Source: Astrothelium macrocarpum
Taxonomy: Eukaryota > Ascomycota > Dothideomycetes > Trypetheliales > Trypetheliaceae
Direction of reading: 5' to 3'
NCBI GenBank assembly: GCA_021030915.1
Contig: JAGEMR010000136.1
Coordinates: 1 to 64,000, forward strand
DNA length: 64,000 nucleotides
Each line of letters opens with the position of its first letter. Within the stretch, counting starts at the first letter, position 1. Shown piece after piece: positions 46,711 through 58,718 of the stretch. The notes beneath the pieces were generated by a model. The model made no database searches. It saw only the letters and a list, made by a program, of their open reading frames with translations, and had not been told where the DNA came from. A program made the translations under genes and the position numbers.

Positions 46711-48902
46711 GAAATCTCAATATTTCCTACTTCGCTCGCTGTTATGGCCGTACTGAATTGCGATTAGATCCTAACAATCGCCTTGAGGGGGAACCACGCA
46801 TGGCTTTGCTAGATGTTTGCTACTCTAGGAATATCAGTCCTAATTGCTTGAACTTTGTGTGTGATGCTGCTCATGGGTAATTTTTGTCTGGTTTATCAAA
46901 GTCATTGCTTTTGCGCTAGCATACGTTTGCATTCATGTTACGACCCACATCTTGCATCATTCGGGGCGGTCTTTTGCTTTTCTCGGCTATGGTGTTGCAA
47001 ATAGCTGCCGTTCAAAGTTTCATCATCAGAGGTGCGGGAGGGCTACTACTACTTCACTCACGTCTGTCGAGCGGCTCATCTTTCAAGAACCCATGCGACA
47101 GTCCGATGCGGGATTACTCGAGACCCCAAATACTCTATTCATCTGCTTTTTTTTATTTACTGATTCATTTCCTACAAGACTGGCGGTATTCGTAAAAAGA
47201 AAGCTGGGAGGTGGGCCAGAATTAGATGTTGCATTGCAAGCAGGCGTTTGGCAGTTTATGTTGCACACCAGAGGCAAATATCCCTCAAGTTAGGAAAGGG
47301 AGCAGGGAATATCCGAGTTCTTAGACTGCGGATCATGTACCATATCTCGACTGTCCCTTGATTCTTCTATGAATCCTGGCTTGACACAAAGTCCAAATGA
47401 ATTGAGGTGTGAAGCTTTGTGTTGTGTGACTTGTCACCATGCCATTCCCGTATGCGCTGTGCTTGAACAGGATTGCAATGCTCAGACCCAAGATGAAGCC
47501 CTTTGATGTAGACAGAAACCAAAAATTTGCGATTGAAACACTTTGTATGTTTAGGCAAATAATGTTCATTACTCGACAAGTAAAATGAGTGGTTGTTGAA
47601 TCCGGGCTTGGAGCGACTAAAAAAAATGTTTACAACATTTTTGGATACAACGTCATTTCCATGAAAGGGTACCAAGGGACGACTGCAACACCAAAAACCA
47701 CGTTTTGTACCAATTGCCCCTACATCAGAGCCCGAGGCTACGTTTCAAATCTCGTGGGAGCCATAACGCAATTAGATAGGCTCCGCTACCAGGTAAACCC
47801 TCCAACACACCATCAACAGAACGCGCGACACCGGCCCATCGTCCGTCGTGCCTGGCCATGCGGCGTTTTGCGGCGAACGACAGGGAGCGGGATATCGAGA
47901 TGTCCCCTTTTTTGCCTTCGCGTCGCGCGTCGCGGATCGGCTCAGCTAAGGCTAGGCACGGTAGGCGACGACAGCATGCACGTCAGACCAACGGTGCTGC
48001 TGCTTGGGTTGGGGTTTGGGGGGAAAAGGGGGGGTTGGAAAGGGTTGCTTGCTTGCTTGTTGCTGGTCGTCCTCGTGGCACTGCCTTCCCGCCGCTAAAG
48101 AAGCAGATCTGGGTAACACAGCAGAGGCGTGGTCAGCAACGCAGTGATCGGGGCCCTAAGCGCAGCCCTTGGGCGCAGCGGCGCTACTGTAGCTCGGCCC
48201 TTGGACTACCGCTGTGTTGGGACCTGCGAGCCGCGACGCGGAGGGGGGGGGGAAGAGGGCGTGGGTTTGCTGGGGGATTCCGCGGGGTGGGGGGAGGGAG
48301 GGAAAGCTGATGGGGGGTTTTGTGGGAGTGCGGTTTTTGGAGGGTATAGAGATGAGGCGTTAAGGCGTGGGAGGATGGAGGCTCATTGGGAACATCATGG
48401 ACTGCAAACATGTCTAATGAGAGAGGTGGACAATTGCAATTCATAGGCGGATGGATGGTATAACGATGTTATATTATCAAGATTGATGACATCGTGACAA
48501 CCTACTGTCAAGACTTGTACAGTTGCTATTGTTACGAAATGTGGTTGGATCCTTCTGTAGATCGGCTGAAGAACGGCTTGGAAACAAAGTGACCGGATAG
48601 CCACTTTGTTCTCTTGTACAAGGGGCTAAAGGGTGGTGAATTCAACCTTGAACCTTGCCTAGACAGAGTTTGATCAACAACTCCAATTGGATTGACGATG
48701 CATGATGGTGTAGCGCGATGTCGTCTTCGAAACTTTAAGAGAGCGAGTGCAGCCTGCTAGAAATGCAGATTCCGGGGCCCCCCGCCTCGTCCCGCTCCGC
48801 CCCTAAGCCTTGTAGACTCTGCCCGGAAAAAAATTGGGCCAACTCCCGCCTCTCCTTGTCAGCCAGCGTACTTTCCTGCGCTTCCTAATTCCTCACGCAT
48901 CC
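46711..48902. other. 2.2-kb intergenic region
   Basis: No recognisable gene. It contains several G-runs (48,018-48,034 and 48,241-48,254) and purine-rich segments. Open frames 47858-48310 and 48129-48446 are Arg/Gly-rich products of that composition. The left half is ordinary and probably holds the 3' untranslated region of the Con7 gene. Confidence 0.5.
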
Positions 48903-50890
48903 ATGTTCAGCTGTCCAAGCTGTCTTCAGCGATGCCTCCAAGCGCTTGCTCACCGCTCAAATATCTCTCCTGCTCTCCATCGGAGATATTTGTCCCTCGC
49001 CAAGAAAAACAGTAACATTCGTCGGCTTCAATGTTATTCCACAGAGGTCGAACCGAGTCGAAATCAAGGCTTTCTTGCCGAACACCTGGCGGCAAGACGA
49101 ATTTCTGGGGCACGTTGGTACCCGCCTCAGGAGCAAAATGAACGAATTCTGGCCCAAAAACACCGCAGAGGTAGAGCTCGAGATGCTTCGTCAGACACGC
49201 GATATGACCCGAATGAGCGAGGTCTACGGTTGGAATTGGGTACCTTGAAGGATCCCCTAAAACTGGGTGATCGTATCTGGAATTTGCTCCGTCAAGATGA
49301 CGTGGATAAAGCGACAGCACTGGTCAGGATGGCGAGTCCGAAAATGCAATGCATTGTGAGCTGGAACCATATCATAGATTGGAATATGAGCAAAGGCAAA
49401 GCGAATACGGCGCTTAAAATATACAATGAGGTGAGTCGACATGCCATCATGGCAATTGGACATGCACTAAATGAACCACCCAGATGAAGAAGCGTGCACA
49501 ATTTCCAGATTCGCACACCTACCTCCTCTTACTCCGAGGCTTTGCAGAAAAGCCCGAATTACCAAATAGCATGGGAAATGCTTTGGCTGTTTATCATTCC
49601 ATGTCTTCGAACGGTTCACGCGTATCTCCTACAATCATTCATAGCAATGCTATGCTCAAGGTCTGCACCCGTGCCAACAACATGGATGCCCTATGGGGAG
49701 TCTATTCGCGATTGCCAGAATCCGGGCCAGGCTCACCGGATGTTTTGACTTACACAACCGTGCTGAATGCGCTGAGAAGGGATGGATATAACATTCCGAC
49801 TGAAACGCTCAGCGAGGAAGATTATGCGCAGGCTCGAGAAGGTGCCGTATACGAAGGTCGTCGATTGTGGGAAGATATAATCGCACGATGGAAAGATGGC
49901 AGGCTTTTGGTTGATTGCGATCTTGTCTGCTCAATGGGCAGGTTGTTACTGTATGGCGTTCGTCTAACAAGCTGGGACGATGTTTTGTCCCTCATTGAAC
50001 AAACGATGAACATTCCTCGTCTAGCACCACGGATAGGCACAGAGGAGCGAAAGTCTTCCCATCTGGCACCCCGCTTGATAGCTCCTCATATACCGGCAGG
50101 ACTAAAGAAAACGGTCCGTATCAAGCATAGGGGAACCGCGAAGTCAGGTGAACCTCGTGTTGGGGGTGAATTTGACCCTGTCCAAGACAGACAAAATAGC
50201 ACTGGGGACCGAAGAGCATCCTCACCAACGTTTGTCCAGCCGGACAACAACACCATATCGCTTGTAATCGAAGCATGCCTGAAAATGGCCTCAAAGCACC
50301 TGGCTGACAAGTATTGGACCTTTTTCACGCAACAGTCAAACATTGTTCCTGATTTGGATAATATTCATATGTATCTTCGCTGCCTCCGACAATATCGCGC
50401 AAGCTCACGAGTTGCTGAACTTCTCAATGCCGAACTTGCCCGGTCAAACACAACGCCAACGGCAAAGACTTTCCGCATTGCCATGGGTGCTTGCTCCCGA
50501 GATAATCTCAATCCCAATGTCATGACAAATGTTAATCGCATCATGGATCTCATGGAGAAACACCTTGACGAACTTGACCCTGTCGCGGCTGCCATATATC
50601 TTACTCTTGGCGTTCGGACTGACGATATCAAACATCAGTTGTCTTCAATCGAGCGTGCCCAAAAATATGTTCCTGATATGAAAAGCAAGCTGACAAATGT
50701 AAATGCCAAGCCTAATCTGGATGACGAACCAGCTTATGGCTTTTTACGTACGGTTATCTGGGCATATCACTCGGTGCTAAACAGCGGACATCTACATCTA
50801 TCGGAAACAGCCAGAAAACAGTTTCAGGAGCAAAGGGGAGGCCTGCAAGCATATCTGGATCGACAAAACGCGAAGGGAAAAAATGCTTGA
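48903..50890 (+). CDS. Mitochondrial pentatricopeptide-repeat (PPR) protein
   Basis: Exons are 48903-49430 and 49484-50890 (644 residues). The first 45 residues are rich in Arg, Ser and Leu without acidic residues, as in a mitochondrial presequence (LHRRYLSLAKKNSNIRRLQ). Helical pairs with PPR character follow: CIVSWNHIIDWNMSKGKANTALKIYNEM, DSHTYLLLLRGF, TIIHSNAMLKVCTRANN--ALWGVY and DVLTYTTVLNALRR. Fungal PPR proteins bind mitochondrial transcripts and help their processing or translation. The exact transcript cannot be told. The 53-bp intron GTGAGT...CCCAG falls inside a PPR helix and keeps the frame. Confidence 0.85.
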
Positions 50891-51237
50891 CGGCATGAGC
50901 GTGCGTCAGACGACTAATTTTTGATATGAAAGAGAGCAATAGATTTGACAGAAGAAGCCATCGTCCGACTCGAAACGTTGCAATGCATCATTTGTTGGGA
51001 GGATCATTCAAGCGGTCTCCGATCGCATCACTACTTGTACAAAACTTTTGTTGGATACAGCTCAGTGGAATGCGCCGTTCAAGATCGACATCTGTACATG
51101 AAGTCATCCGGTAAAACTCCAACTGTACCTGTACCTTTGCCAAATCATCATTTTCCAATACATTTTAATCCGATTCACCTTCGAATTCTGGTTCATCCGG
51201 ATCTGCGCAAAGGTTAGATGTGCTGTTGTGTCGAAGG
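50891..51237. other. Convergent intergenic region
   Basis: About 350 bases between the PPR gene and the end of the F-box gene. Nothing recognised. Confidence 0.5.
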
Positions 51238-53341
51238 TTAAAGACAGAACACACCTCTGTAAAGCGTATATTCAAACCGCCCATTCACCTTGTCCCAAAT
51301 CGCATCCCTGACTTCTGTCTGCTCATCCTCGGTCAATCGATCCTCAATATCCGCATTATCCACCATTACCACGATTCCCTCATTTCCCGGCCTCTCCAAC
51401 GCCCGCACAAACCCCATCAATCCCGCCTTCGTAAATGTCGTCAGCCCATAGAACGAGATCCCCTGCAGATGCCTTAGGCCTCCCAATGCCTCCCACACCG
51501 CATCATTAATCAGCCACCCCTCCACATACAGATGCTCCAACCACGGCAATCTCCCCGCCAAATAACTCACATGCTCATTCCGAAAATACTCCGACACCCC
51601 CCTCAATTTCAAATCCCTCAGCCCGCTAATCCCACACACCGCCTCACACAGCGCATCGACATCATCCCGCCCACACCCCTCGGCCTCGCCCTTCAACGCC
51701 AACGTCCACAACCCGGCCTGCCGCGCCAACGCCTCATGGAACCTCCGCCGCTCGCGCATCGCATACCCCTCGACCTGCAGCGCGTGCAGCGCGGGCGCGG
51801 CGCCTTGCTCGAGCAGCGGCGTGACGAGCGCAGCCGCGGGCGGGAAGCCGTGGAACTCGAGCTGGCGCAGCCCCGCGCACGCGCCGAGCCACGCCTGGAT
51901 GGCCGCGAAGGCGGCCGCGTGCGAGCGCTCGAGGTCCGACGACTTGGTCGAGTCCTCGAGGATCAGCACGGTGAGCGCCGTGCAGGGCGCGAGCAGCGCG
52001 AGGGACGGGCATGCGTCGGGTTGCACGGAGAGCCGGAGGTGCGTTAGTGTTGGCGCGTGGTGTGTGGCGAGCGAGGAGAAGGAGAGCGTGGAGATGCCGG
52101 TTATGCTGAAGAGTTCGAGGGATTGGAGGGATGGAGAGGGTAAGTCGCGGAGGAAGGTGGCGAGTTGGTTGTCGGAGTCGGGAGCGAGCCTGCGGTTTGT
52201 GTCAGTTGAGATTCTGGGTGGGATGGGATGGGATGGGGGCGTACCAGATGTATATGCTTAGCTTGCGGAAGAGGGGGCAGTTTGCTTTTACTAGCTTGGA
52301 AATAGCTTCATCGCCCAATGCTTCACCTTTGAATAGTTTGAGCTCTTGTAATTTGCTGAGCTTCGGTATCCATTTTTTTAGGCCAGTCGAAGATGACACT
52401 ACTATTGTTAGGAGGGGTATTCCGTGGTGTTAGATGATCCTTGCCTGAACCACTATTGCCATCAAGGGCTTCTAACAGAGGAGCCTTGTCCGTGACAACT
52501 GGAACATGTTAGCTATGAATATTAAATTTCAAGGTGACGTACGATTGCCGACTCGATCCGTAATGGCATTAATGTTCAATTGTGCAGGCGCAGGTCGTCC
52601 TAGTTTACTGCGAGGGAAATCTACAATATGGAGCTGCGAGAGTTCGCCCTCGAAGAACTTCCTGTTGGTTTATCAGAACAGGTGTTGAAGGCGCTCCGAT
52701 TATGGCAAATGAGGAAGGCCGTGGGTATCGAGAGATCGAAGTAGTTGCATGTATGTTTAGGATACGCTTGGCAAAATTTGGCGAACAGACCAAAGTAAGA
52801 CTTGACATTGGGTATCCTTCCTCAGGGCATGTATGAATCAGAATGAGAAAGACCTCAGTCTCATTAACAGTAGGGAAAGATGTGCGACATTTCTTATTGC
52901 AAGGACTAACAGAAAGATAGTGAAACGCCTACTTCTCTATTTTGCCTTTAAATCTATCGATTTCAAATAGCTGTCCCAGATCATTTAGGTCCAAGGCGCG
53001 AAGGTATCGGCAATATGGAAAAAAGCTCTTTTCAAAGCTGGACAGGATAATGCTCCGCCAGAGGATAGCCCACTTCTGTATGAGAGCTTCCTGATGAGCA
53101 ATAAAGGCCTGACCAGTAGCATCCGAAAATTTGGAATAATGGGCAATGCTTTCGGAACAAATCAGAATAAACTGTTCGGAATAGTGGCGAATGCTCGAGT
53201 TGCGCACCTGTAAAGGCTCCTGAACGCTGGTGTTGCTAGCTGTCTATTGGTTTGCGTGCAATTGTAGAGGGTGTCGAAGTCCCTCTGACCCGCAAGCTCT
53301 GAACAGATGAGATGTAGAATATCGACAGGCAATTGAAGCAT
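51238..53341 (-). CDS. F-box and leucine-rich-repeat-like protein
   Basis: Six exons on the minus strand: 53341-53208, 53148-52933, 52661-52543, 52498-52454, 52401-52245 and 52189-51238 (540 residues). The start MLQLPVDILHLICSEL is an F-box, followed by NCTQTNRQLATPAFRSLY. Further on come IQKWAILWRSIILSS, FFPYCRYLRALDL, and many LRR-like units (LQELKLFKGEALGDEA, LQSLELFSITGIS, LRDLKLRGVSEYFRNEHVSYLAGRLPWLEHLYVEGW). I recognise the layout from conserved uncharacterised fungal F-box proteins; such proteins pick substrates for SCF ubiquitin ligases. Exon 4 of 45 bases and its donor (GTGGTT) are the least certain point; a GC donor nine bases downstream would also keep the frame. Exon 6 is unusually GC-rich around 51.7-52.0 kb. 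Confidence 0.78.
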
Positions 53342-54104
53342 TGTCTTAGCTCTTATACGCGTTGACTCGATAACGGCAGTGAGCTGGTGTTGTAGATTGG
53401 GCCTGTGTGTATACTGGTCAAGCTCTAGCCGTTCGCGTCTGATGCGCGTCGAGGTGACGACTTCACCAATTTCCGCATTGGGAATTACCTAAGCACCCCA
53501 GTAATTAGAACAAGACGCTTGTCCAATTGATGAAAAATCTCATGCATTTCCTACCAACGTCCAAATAATGACCACCCACTCTTCGACCTTCCAGAGGACT
53601 TGCCGAAGCGAGTTCGTTGGGCTTATTGTGAACGGGTACAAGGGTCTGGCTTCGGTTTAGAGTACCTAGCAAAAGCAGCAATCGGAGCTGCGCTTGCAGC
53701 TTTCCGATGATACAATGGAAAGTCCGCATTTTGCTTCTTACACAATGCTGGACTGGAACACGGACAAGGTGTTTCCTCTGGTTGCCTTGTCCAACCCGAC
53801 CTAGCCTTTCTGTATGCCTGATTTGGTTTGCCCTACCGTCCTACTGTCCAGTGCCTAATATCGATAGTGGAGATTACAATGGATACCGTTCCAATGGAAG
53901 AATCACCCTGGAATGCGGAGTATGGTACGACTTGACAGTTGGATATCGCGCACGATTGGGTGAAGCCCGGGTACGCAACATGGAGATACAGCATGATGAC
54001 TTGTCAGCCAAGTGAAACTCGGAACTGACTTATAATGAGGATGATGCCGGAACGACGGTATGCTATTGATCAGTCTTCTCTAAAGCCCAACGCTCTAATT
54101 TGTC
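53342..54104. other. Upstream region of the F-box and NACHT genes
   Basis: About 760 bases between divergent genes. A 102-codon open frame (53707-54015, plus) has no resemblance to known proteins and may be chance. Some purine-rich patches, nothing else. Confidence 0.5.
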
Positions 54105-57100
54105 ATGGCAGAAAGTAAAGAAAAGTCCCTCAAACCGGAAGGCCGACGCCGGGATCGGTTCAAGGCGTCTTTTTTAAACGTGCTTAGACCTCGCCATCAG
54201 TCAAACGAATCCTCAATACGCCAGTCTCGTAGTCCTTCTCGAGATCCTGAAGCGTCATCCTCAAAAGTCTCATCGCGACTGTCTGTGCCAAACACCTACA
54301 CATCAGTTTCCACGTCCCAAGGACATGTAGCTGTACATAAAGAAGATGCACAACATGGGCAAGACTTATGGACAAGAGCTCACGATCAGCTGCAGCAGCG
54401 AGACGCGTACCTGGTCATGAGGTTTGAGAACTGCCTGCTGGAGCTGCATGGGCTCACACAATCCATTCATGGCCCTGATAAATTGAGTCAAGACGTGATG
54501 AGACAGATAATAAAAAAAGAATTGGAAGAGCAAGAGGAAAAGAGATGGATTATACCGTTGATGCAAAAGAAAGTTGCTGTCCGTGACCTGTACGAGAAAT
54601 TGATCAAGTTTGTCAAATGGTCGAATGGTATCGTTAAAGAGGCCATAGGTGCCCAGCCTGCAGCTGCTTTAGCTTGGGCCATCGTCTCCATAACTGTTTC
54701 GGTGTGTATTTGAGAAATTAGTCATCTTTTGCATTGGCTGATAAACATCTAGTTGCTGCTGGTTCCGGTTGAGCAAGATCAGGAGATGCCTGCAGGCTAC
54801 AGCAATGTCTGCGATATCCAGATGCTCAACAATTTCCGTGCAGAGGCGCAACAACCTCTATCCGATCAGCTTGCGTCTGCAATTGTCAAGCTGTACTCTC
54901 TCATCCTCGAGTACCAAATTCGTATTATCTGTATCCTGCACGATAAGAACATGAAAAGGCTTGGCAATCCGATAAAGCGACACGACTGGAAAGATCCACT
55001 CAAAAACATTCGAGAAGCAGATCGCCAATTTGGCGAGTTCATGGATACGGAATCTGCTTTGAAAGTTTACGACGTCTTTAATCGTCAAATTAGCCTAATG
55101 ATGCAATCTACTGAGATCCATGGCTGTATCTTAGGTGCTGTTAATGATATGCGCATCGACCTGGTTCAGACACGCAATGACGAAAGAGAACAAGCATTGC
55201 TCCGAGATCTCGCATCATCGTATAAATCAGATAAAGAATTCGTTCGAAGCAAAGTCGAAGGCACTTGTGAGTGGTTTCTCCACGATGACAAATTTTACGA
55301 ATGGCGTGGCGGCGCAGCTTCCAAACTTCTATGGTTGTCGGCTTCGCCCGGTTGTGGGAAATCAGTCCTCTGCAAATCTCTGATCGATAGCAACTCAGTC
55401 ATAGAACAGGCGGCGACGACGACGGTCTGCTATTTCTTTTTTAAAGATGGCCAGTCAGACAGAGTTTCTGCATGCAGTGCCCTGGCCGCCATTCTTCATC
55501 AACTTTTTTCACATCCTAATACTGCTTCTTTGATCAAATATGCCCTTGAACCTCATAGAAGCTTTGGTTCTATCCTACGTAGTTCATTTGCTGAACTCTG
55601 GGGGATTTTCATGCAATGTGTAGGAGATCCTGACGCTGGAAGAATAGTCTGTATTTTCGATGCTTTGGACGAATGCGAAAAAGACTCAAGGGACATGTTG
55701 CTCGGGAATATCACGTATTTCTACAATGGAGTCTGCACCACCTCACCAAATTTTGGTAGCCTGAAGATTCTGATTTCATCTCGGCCATATGATTTTTTAG
55801 GAGCACGGTTCAGTCAAATCTCTCACTTCAAAGCCGTTCACTTTGAGGCTGAGGATAGGGTCGATGATATTGCACGTGACATCAACCGTGTAATTGATGT
55901 AGAGGTACCGGTAAAAGTTCAAAATTGGCCCCAAGATGAGCGTTCACGATTGGTTGATGGTTTGAAGAGCATGAATAATCGCACCTATCTCTAGCTGTAC
56001 CTCACTCTTAACATGCTCGAAGACGCACCAAGTTTGTATGGAAAATATGGCACTGCCGAGAATGTGCTAACTCAGACCCCGCCCAGCGTAAACGACATTT
56101 ATGAGAGCATTTTGAGACGGGCTCAGGATCGGAAGCTGGCGCGAGCTCTACTTGGAATTATTCTCGCTGCCCGTGAACCATTGACACTACATGAAATGAA
56201 CATTGCGTTGACCATCGGAACATCAGACCACGGATTCACTTCTTTCCGTGAATTGGACGATCAGATATGGCCATCGCATACATTCAAGGACACCGTCAAG
56301 AATATAGCCGGCCTCTTAGTTGCTGTATATGACTCTAAGCTATACCTTCTACACCAAACCGCCCGAGAATTCCTGCTTGAGGTGTCGGATGTACAAGCAA
56401 CGCGCACCACAGAATGGCGAGGATCCTTTTCTCTTCAGGGAGCTCATGAGACTTTAACAAATGTATGTCTTCAATACCTCGTTCTTCCTGAGAGACAAGC
56501 GATCGACCAGTCATTTTCACAACCATCTGAGGCGCTTTTCTTCAATTATGCTTCCAGCAACTGGGCTTATCATTATATTTCGTTGCCAGCGGATAAACCA
56601 GGATCCTTTCTGCAGCGTGCACGAGATATCTGTCGGGTTCGCGGGCGGAAAACACTATTCACATGGAACACCGGCAGATGCAAAACCGCACCCAATTGGT
56701 GGTGTGGATATATTGTTATGGTTCCGCTATTCATTACTAAAGAAATCGAGTTAAATGACCTTGACGTCGCGTGCTACGCCGGATGCTTGGATGTGGTACA
56801 AGAAATAGTCGCGGAAGGCAATCGAGAGGACGAGAAGGCGCTACCCTTAGCCACCCTTGGCCGACAGCCTACGGTATTGTCCTATTTCCTTTCAAACGAT
56901 TTTGATGTCGACAAGGTCTTTAATCCGTTGGGAAGTGCTTTGGAGGTTAGCTGTTTCCAAACGTCGGATTTCCACATGACTTCACTCCTCATCCAGAGCG
57001 GGGCTAACGTCAACCAAACGTTTTTGGCGGGCGGCACGGCTTTACTTTGTAGTATTGAGAAAACGTGGTTTGACAAGGAGCATCTAGAGTTTTTCCTCCA

Positions 57101-58163
57101 CTATGGCGCGGATGTCAACGCCGGAGATGAAATCGGCAGGAGCGCCCTTGATATGGCAGCAGAATATTGTTCTGCTGAATGCGTAGAGATGTTACTCAAG
57201 AATGGTGCCCATGCGGACAAACTCAGTAACTGTTGTGTCAACGCTGTGGGAATAGCGGCTAACTCGAATAAAGATCCTATTGAGAAAATAGAGCTTCTCC
57301 TCCGATATGGCGCAAACATCAACGCGGTGGATAATAGAGGACGTAGCGTCTTGTGTTTAGCACTCGGAGGTCGTCTCGACATCGTTCGGAGCATGATTGC
57401 TTTTGGAGCTGATGTCAACGTGCCGCAACTAGATTTTAGGAGCGCTTTGAAAATTGAAGCGCCGAGGTACTGTAAAGTCAACTACAAAGATGCAGAATGC
57501 TGGATGAGACAAGACGGAAAATTCGAAATTCTCGCTAGCATGATGATGTCGCCCCTTCTCGTTGCAAGTTTGTATGGGTCCATCGAACAAATTGAACTAC
57601 TTCTCCACTATGGTGCCGATATTGGTTACTGCTGCCCAACAGGGGAAGGTGCACTTGTAGCTGCGACGCATTCCGACCGGCACATTGAACAGACATTGGG
57701 ATTCTTGATTGATCGTGGCATTGACCTTGGATCACAAGGGCAAGATGCAATCGAGATCTGCGAGTTTCAGAAGCGTTCTGAATGCTGTGAGCTTCTCCGC
57801 AACAGACTCCGTGAATGGGAAGATTTTCAGAATCTCTCCCCAAAATATGGCATACTTTTCTCCCCGCGAGCTGCAGGGAGAAAGAAGGAGTCTCAAATGA
57901 GACGGAACGTGTTAATGCTCAGTTTTCATTACCTCCAAGAGCGTTCGCCGGAAGCAGCATTTTGGGATCTAAAAGAAGAGGAGGAATTTGCATTTGGCCA
58001 CTATATAGAGTACACAAGTGAAGAGGACGAAATCGAAATCGAAGAGGACCAAATTCCACCCAAGAAGATTGGGTACTTGATTCTAACGCAAGCGGAAAGT
58101 CGAGAACTGAGACTCCGAAATGTGATGCAACACAGGGAAGCTGTCCAATCTTGTATATTCTAG
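54105..58163 (+). pseudogene. NACHT-ankyrin NLR-like (STAND) protein with an in-frame TAG
   Basis: Exons 54105-54701 and 54753-58163 give 1,335 residues if the TAG at 55992-55994 (codon 613) is counted as one residue. The Ser/Arg-rich start is followed by the fungal NACHT N-terminal domain (about 80-330). The NTPase has LLWLSASPGCGKSVLCKS (Walker A, about 395) and IVCIFDALDECEK (Walker B, about 500), then LKILISSRP. A winged-helix part continues after the TAG (YESILRRAQDRKLARALLGIILAAREPL), and ankyrin-like repeats fill about 850-1080 (LLIQSGANVNQ, FFLHYGADVNAGDEIGRSALDMA, ELLLRYGANINAVDNRGRSVL). Such proteins sense non-self in heterokaryon incompatibility. The TAG stands in RTYL-LYLTL, where the family has an almost invariant Trp, so it is a TGG-to-TAG nonsense change. 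A truncated NACHT protein could still be made. Confidence 0.82.
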
Positions 58164-58718
58164 AAATTGATGGTACTACTTTTGTTAGATTGAGAACGAA
58201 AATTAGCAACGTCTCTGAATATTGGCATCGCTCATATATTATGGCCGCGATAAGCTGTCTTGTGGTCAAACGAGGATATGGGCTTGACAGAATCTTTCTA
58301 AATGCATGACTGTAGCTCTGAACCCTTAATATATATGCCTTGCGTGTAGGTTTGTGTCCAAACTAGGGGTGATAGTCTCTGAAGTGTCGAACGCGAACTT
58401 TGCCTTCAGAGCGGTCCATGCTTTTGCGGTCCCATTTTCTGGAACATCCACGTGCCATCTTGTTCCTTCGCATTGACGCCACGACGCACCTACTCAGGAC
58501 CTCTATTGACCTGCCCTTTGTCTACATGTGTAGTATCTGTTGAAATCGTAGTAGGCATGCTGAAAAGCCCGGAATCCGCGGAGATCCTTGCCGGGACAAG
58601 CCTTTCAGCGATATTGACCGCTAGCAGGATCTTCAACGAGATTCGCGATCGAGAGGGATCATAAACCTTTGGCAGCACTCTCTACCATGTTGCGAATACG
58701 TGGGAATTGTGTTCGATA
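58164..58718. other. Intergenic region
   Basis: About 550 bases between genes on the same strand. Small frames only, nothing recognised. Confidence 0.5.

Noticed and set aside
47589..48446. Overlapping Arg/Gly-rich frames
   Set aside because: They come from G-runs and have no recognisable protein pattern.
53707..54015. 102-codon open frame between the F-box and NACHT genes
   Set aside because: No family resemblance, no splice partner, and it overlaps an open frame on the other strand.
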